From SZAS-103 sp036496805 (GTDB lineage Bacteria > Pseudomonadota > Gammaproteobacteria > Xanthomonadales > Xanthomonadaceae): a stretch of 64,000 bases of DNA. Positions 62,213 to 64,000 of the stretch are shown here, piece by piece (the stretch's first letter is position 1; each line of letters starts with the position of its first letter). The stretch lies in the NCBI GenBank assembly GCA_036496805.1, contig DASXKN010000026.1:186001-250000 (forward strand), written 5' to 3'. The notes beneath the pieces are model-generated. The model did no database searches, had not been told where the DNA came from, and saw only the letters and a list, made by a program, of their open reading frames with translations. The position numbers and the translations under genes are program-made.

Positions 62213-63835
62213 GTGTCCGAGATTTCCCGGTTCGATCACCACGAGTTCGACTACATCGTTATCGGCGCTGGCTCGGCCGGCTGCGTGCTCGCCAACCGCC
62301 TCAGCGCCGACCCCGACGTCAAGGTGCTGCTGCTGGAAGCCGGCCCGCGCGACTGGCATCCCTTCATCCACATGCCCGCCGGCCTGGCCAAGCTGGTCGG
62401 CAAGAAGGGCGTGAACTGGGACTACACCACCGAACCGCAGGCCCATCTCGACGGCCGCCGGATGTGGTGGCCACGCGGCAAGGTGCTCGGCGGTTCGAGC
62501 TCGATCAACGCGATGTGCTACATCCGCGGCGTGCCGGGCGACTACGACGAATGGGCCTCGCTCGGCGCGGAAGGATGGAATTGGGACACGGTGCTGCCCT
62601 ACTTCCGGCTCGCCGAGGGCAACCAGCGCGGCGGCGATGCGCTGCACGGCGGCGACGGGCCGCTGAAGGTGTCCGATCACCGCTACGTCAATGAACTCTC
62701 GAAGGTCTTCGTCGAAGCCGCCGGACAGGCCGGCCATGCGCGCAACGCCGACTTCAACGGCTCGGCCCAGGAAGGCTTCGGCCTTTACCAGGTGACGCAG
62801 ACCAATGGCGCGCGCTGCTCGACCGCGGTGGCCTACCTCGATCCGGCGAAGCCGCGCGCGAACCTCACCGTGCGCACCCATGCGCTGACCCAGCGCATCG
62901 ACTTCGACCGCGCGCGCGCGACCGGCGTGAGCTACCTGCACCGCGGACGCCCCGCATCGGCGAAGGCGCGCCGCGAAGTGCTGCTGTGCGGCGGCGCGAT
63001 CAACTCGCCGCAGTTGCTGATGCTTTCGGGCATCGGGGCCTCCGGCGAGTTGCGCCGGCACGGCATCGACGTGCGCGTCGACCTGCCCGGCGTCGGCGCC
63101 AACCTGCAGGACCACCTCGACGTCTGCACCCTCCAGCACGCGACGAAGCGCGTCACCTACGACCGCGTGAGCGACGCCCGGATCGCCTTCGACTACTTCC
63201 TGCGCGGCCACAGCGGCCCGGGCACCAGCAACATCGCCGAGGCCGGCGGCTTCGTGCGCTCGCGACTGGCGCCCGACGCCCGCGCCGACGTGCAGTTCCA
63301 CTTCGTGCCGGCGATGCTCGACGACCACGGTCGCCACCGCCTCCCCGGCGACGGTTACACCCTGCACGCCTGCTTCCTGCGCCCGCGCAGCCGCGGCCGC
63401 ATCGGCCTGGCTTCGGCCAATCCCGCCGACAAGGCACGCATCCAGCCCGATTACCTGAGCGACGCCGAGGGTTTCGACCTGGCGATGATGCTCGAATGCG
63501 CCAAGCTCTCGCGCGAACTGTTCGCGCAGAAGGCCTTCGATGCCTATCGCGGCGCGCCGATCTTCCCCGCACGTAGCAATGCGTCGGATGAGGAATTGCT
63601 GGCTTTCATACGCGCCAAGGCCGAGACCGTGTACCACCCGGTCGGCAGTTGTCGCATGGGCGCGGCCGACGACGCGGGCGCGGTGCTCGATCCGCAGTTG
63701 CGCGTGCGCGGCGTCGACGGGTTGCGCGTGGTCGACGCCTCGGTGATGCCGAAGCTGATCGGCGGCAACACCAATGCGCCGACGATCATGATCGCGGAGC
63801 GCGCGGCGGATCTGATCCGCGGGCGCGCCGCGTAG
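62213..63835 (+). CDS. GMC-family FAD-dependent oxidoreductase (choline/alcohol dehydrogenase type)
   Basis: A 540-residue GMC oxidoreductase. The dinucleotide-binding GAGSAG is at residues 18-23, followed by the GMC signatures WWPRGKVLGGSSSINAMCY and GGAINSPQLLMLSGIG. The catalytic His is in YHPVGSCRMG, and GGNTNAPTIMIAERAADLI closes the FAD site. It oxidises an alcohol, resembling AlkJ and BetA; no betaine genes are adjacent, so choline as substrate is unsupported. The GTG at 62213 is preferred because the conserved domain starts a few residues later. Confidence 0.9.
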   Translation: MSEISRFDHHEFDYIVIGAGSAGCVLANRLSADPDVKVLLLEAGPRDWHPFIHMPAGLAKLVGKKGVNWDYTTEPQAHLDGRRMWWPRGKVLGGSSSINAMCYIRGVPGDYDEWASLGAEGWNWDTVLPYFRLAEGNQRGGDALHGGDGPLKVSDHRYVNELSKVFVEAAGQAGHARNADFNGSAQEGFGLYQVTQTNGARCSTAVAYLDPAKPRANLTVRTHALTQRIDFDRARATGVSYLHRGRPASAKARREVLLCGGAINSPQLLMLSGIGASGELRRHGIDVRVDLPGVGANLQDHLDVCTLQHATKRVTYDRVSDARIAFDYFLRGHSGPGTSNIAEAGGFVRSRLAPDARADVQFHFVPAMLDDHGRHRLPGDGYTLHACFLRPRSRGRIGLASANPADKARIQPDYLSDAEGFDLAMMLECAKLSRELFAQKAFDAYRGAPIFPARSNASDEELLAFIRAKAETVYHPVGSCRMGAADDAGAVLDPQLRVRGVDGLRVVDASVMPKLIGGNTNAPTIMIAERAADLIRGRAA

Positions 63836-63856
63836 GCTTCGTTGCCACACCGCCAG

Positions 63857-63885
63857 CCGTTCGTGGTGAGCTTGTCGAACCACAA
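63857..63885. repeat. REP-like short palindrome
   Basis: CCGTTCGTGGTGAGCTTG is followed by TCGAACCACAA, with GTGGT/ACCAC arms. Read on the other strand it contains TTCGACAAGCTCACCAC, a form I know as a dispersed intergenic repeat in many proteobacteria. There is a single copy here, so repeat status is inferred. Confidence 0.4.
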
Positions 63886-63922
63886 TCATGTCTACGGCAA
63901 ACCGTTTCGCGCTGACGCGCGA

Positions 63923-63950
63923 GCTACTTTCTCTTTCGGGAGAAAGTAGC
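63923..63950. repeat. Perfect 11-bp inverted repeat at the window end
   Basis: The arms GCTACTTTCTC (63923-63933) and GAGAAAGTAGC (63940-63950) have a 6-nt loop. They are followed by CAAAGACC, as in a family of dispersed hairpins I recall from Xanthomonadales intergenic DNA. It lies downstream of the GMC gene and may also act as a 3'-end hairpin. Confidence 0.6.
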
Positions 63951-64000
63951 CAAAGACCATTGCGCCGGACACGAGCCGACGCGATAAAGCCGCGCCGGTA

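Overview
The window is GC-rich chromosomal DNA (about two-thirds G+C) from a gammaproteobacterium. It is most likely a member of the Lysobacterales (Xanthomonadales). This rests on the ruv/ybgC/tol-pal/cpoB/queE/queC gene order, a YebC protein with the variant MGRGPSIEGRKN start, a large 'VTGSR'-type TonB-dependent receptor, and a Kup/RuvB/RuvA neighbourhood. No species name can be supported from the sequence alone. Coding density is high, most genes are on the minus strand between 8 and 38 kb, and many start/stop codons overlap (ATGA or GTGA).

Layout. 0-3 kb: a small XRE regulator and a secreted heparinase II/III-like protein. 3-6 kb: a divergently controlled fatty-acid desaturation module (FabR/DesT-like repressor, ferredoxin reductase, acyl desaturase) with a clear palindromic operator over the promoter. 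6-8 kb: an A+T-richer island with one Fic-family AMPylator-like gene, lying against the 3' end of tRNA-Lys and bounded on the far side by a second tRNA-Lys 3' end. 8-16 kb: queC, queE, cpoB, pal, tolB, tolA, tolR, tolQ, ybgC and ruvB (queuosine precursor synthesis, Tol-Pal envelope machine, Holliday-junction motor). 16-22 kb: a giant bacterial alpha-2-macroglobulin. 22-27 kb: two kup potassium transporters, ruvA and ruvC. 27-38 kb: yebC, a GT-C-like membrane transferase, a lipase-fold hydrolase, a GNAT acetyltransferase, aspS, an FmdB-type zinc ribbon, an ABC-F protein (YheS), a CBS-domain protein, a GT2 glycosyltransferase and mtgA. 38-41 kb: hslO and an exported protein of unknown function. 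40-48 kb: a modification-type cluster of a sulfotransferase, a large TonB-dependent receptor, a TPR-sulfotransferase, a 2OG-Fe(II) hydroxylase and a TPR-aspartyl/asparaginyl hydroxylase. 48-50 kb: an ECF sigma factor, a membrane-anchored likely anti-sigma protein and an exported DUF4097-like protein. 50-64 kb: pckG, an XRE regulator, three small exported proteins, an S9 peptidase, a TetR/fadE pair with a palindromic operator, an Npt-type nucleotide-transporter homologue and a GMC oxidoreductase.

The most unusual observation is that the alpha-2-macroglobulin carries, just before its A2M domain, a 21-residue stretch 90% identical to the TonB-box/plug entrance of the TonB-dependent receptor encoded 23 kb away. 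The two DNA segments differ at many synonymous sites, so the likeness looks protein-level and old rather than a recent copy. Together with the sulfotransferase/hydroxylase cluster around the receptor, this is the best candidate for an undescribed envelope system. Other points of interest are the tRNA-Lys island with a T-stem-swapped tRNA remnant, and a 20-bp inverted repeat that supplies the aspS stop codon and C-terminal residues.
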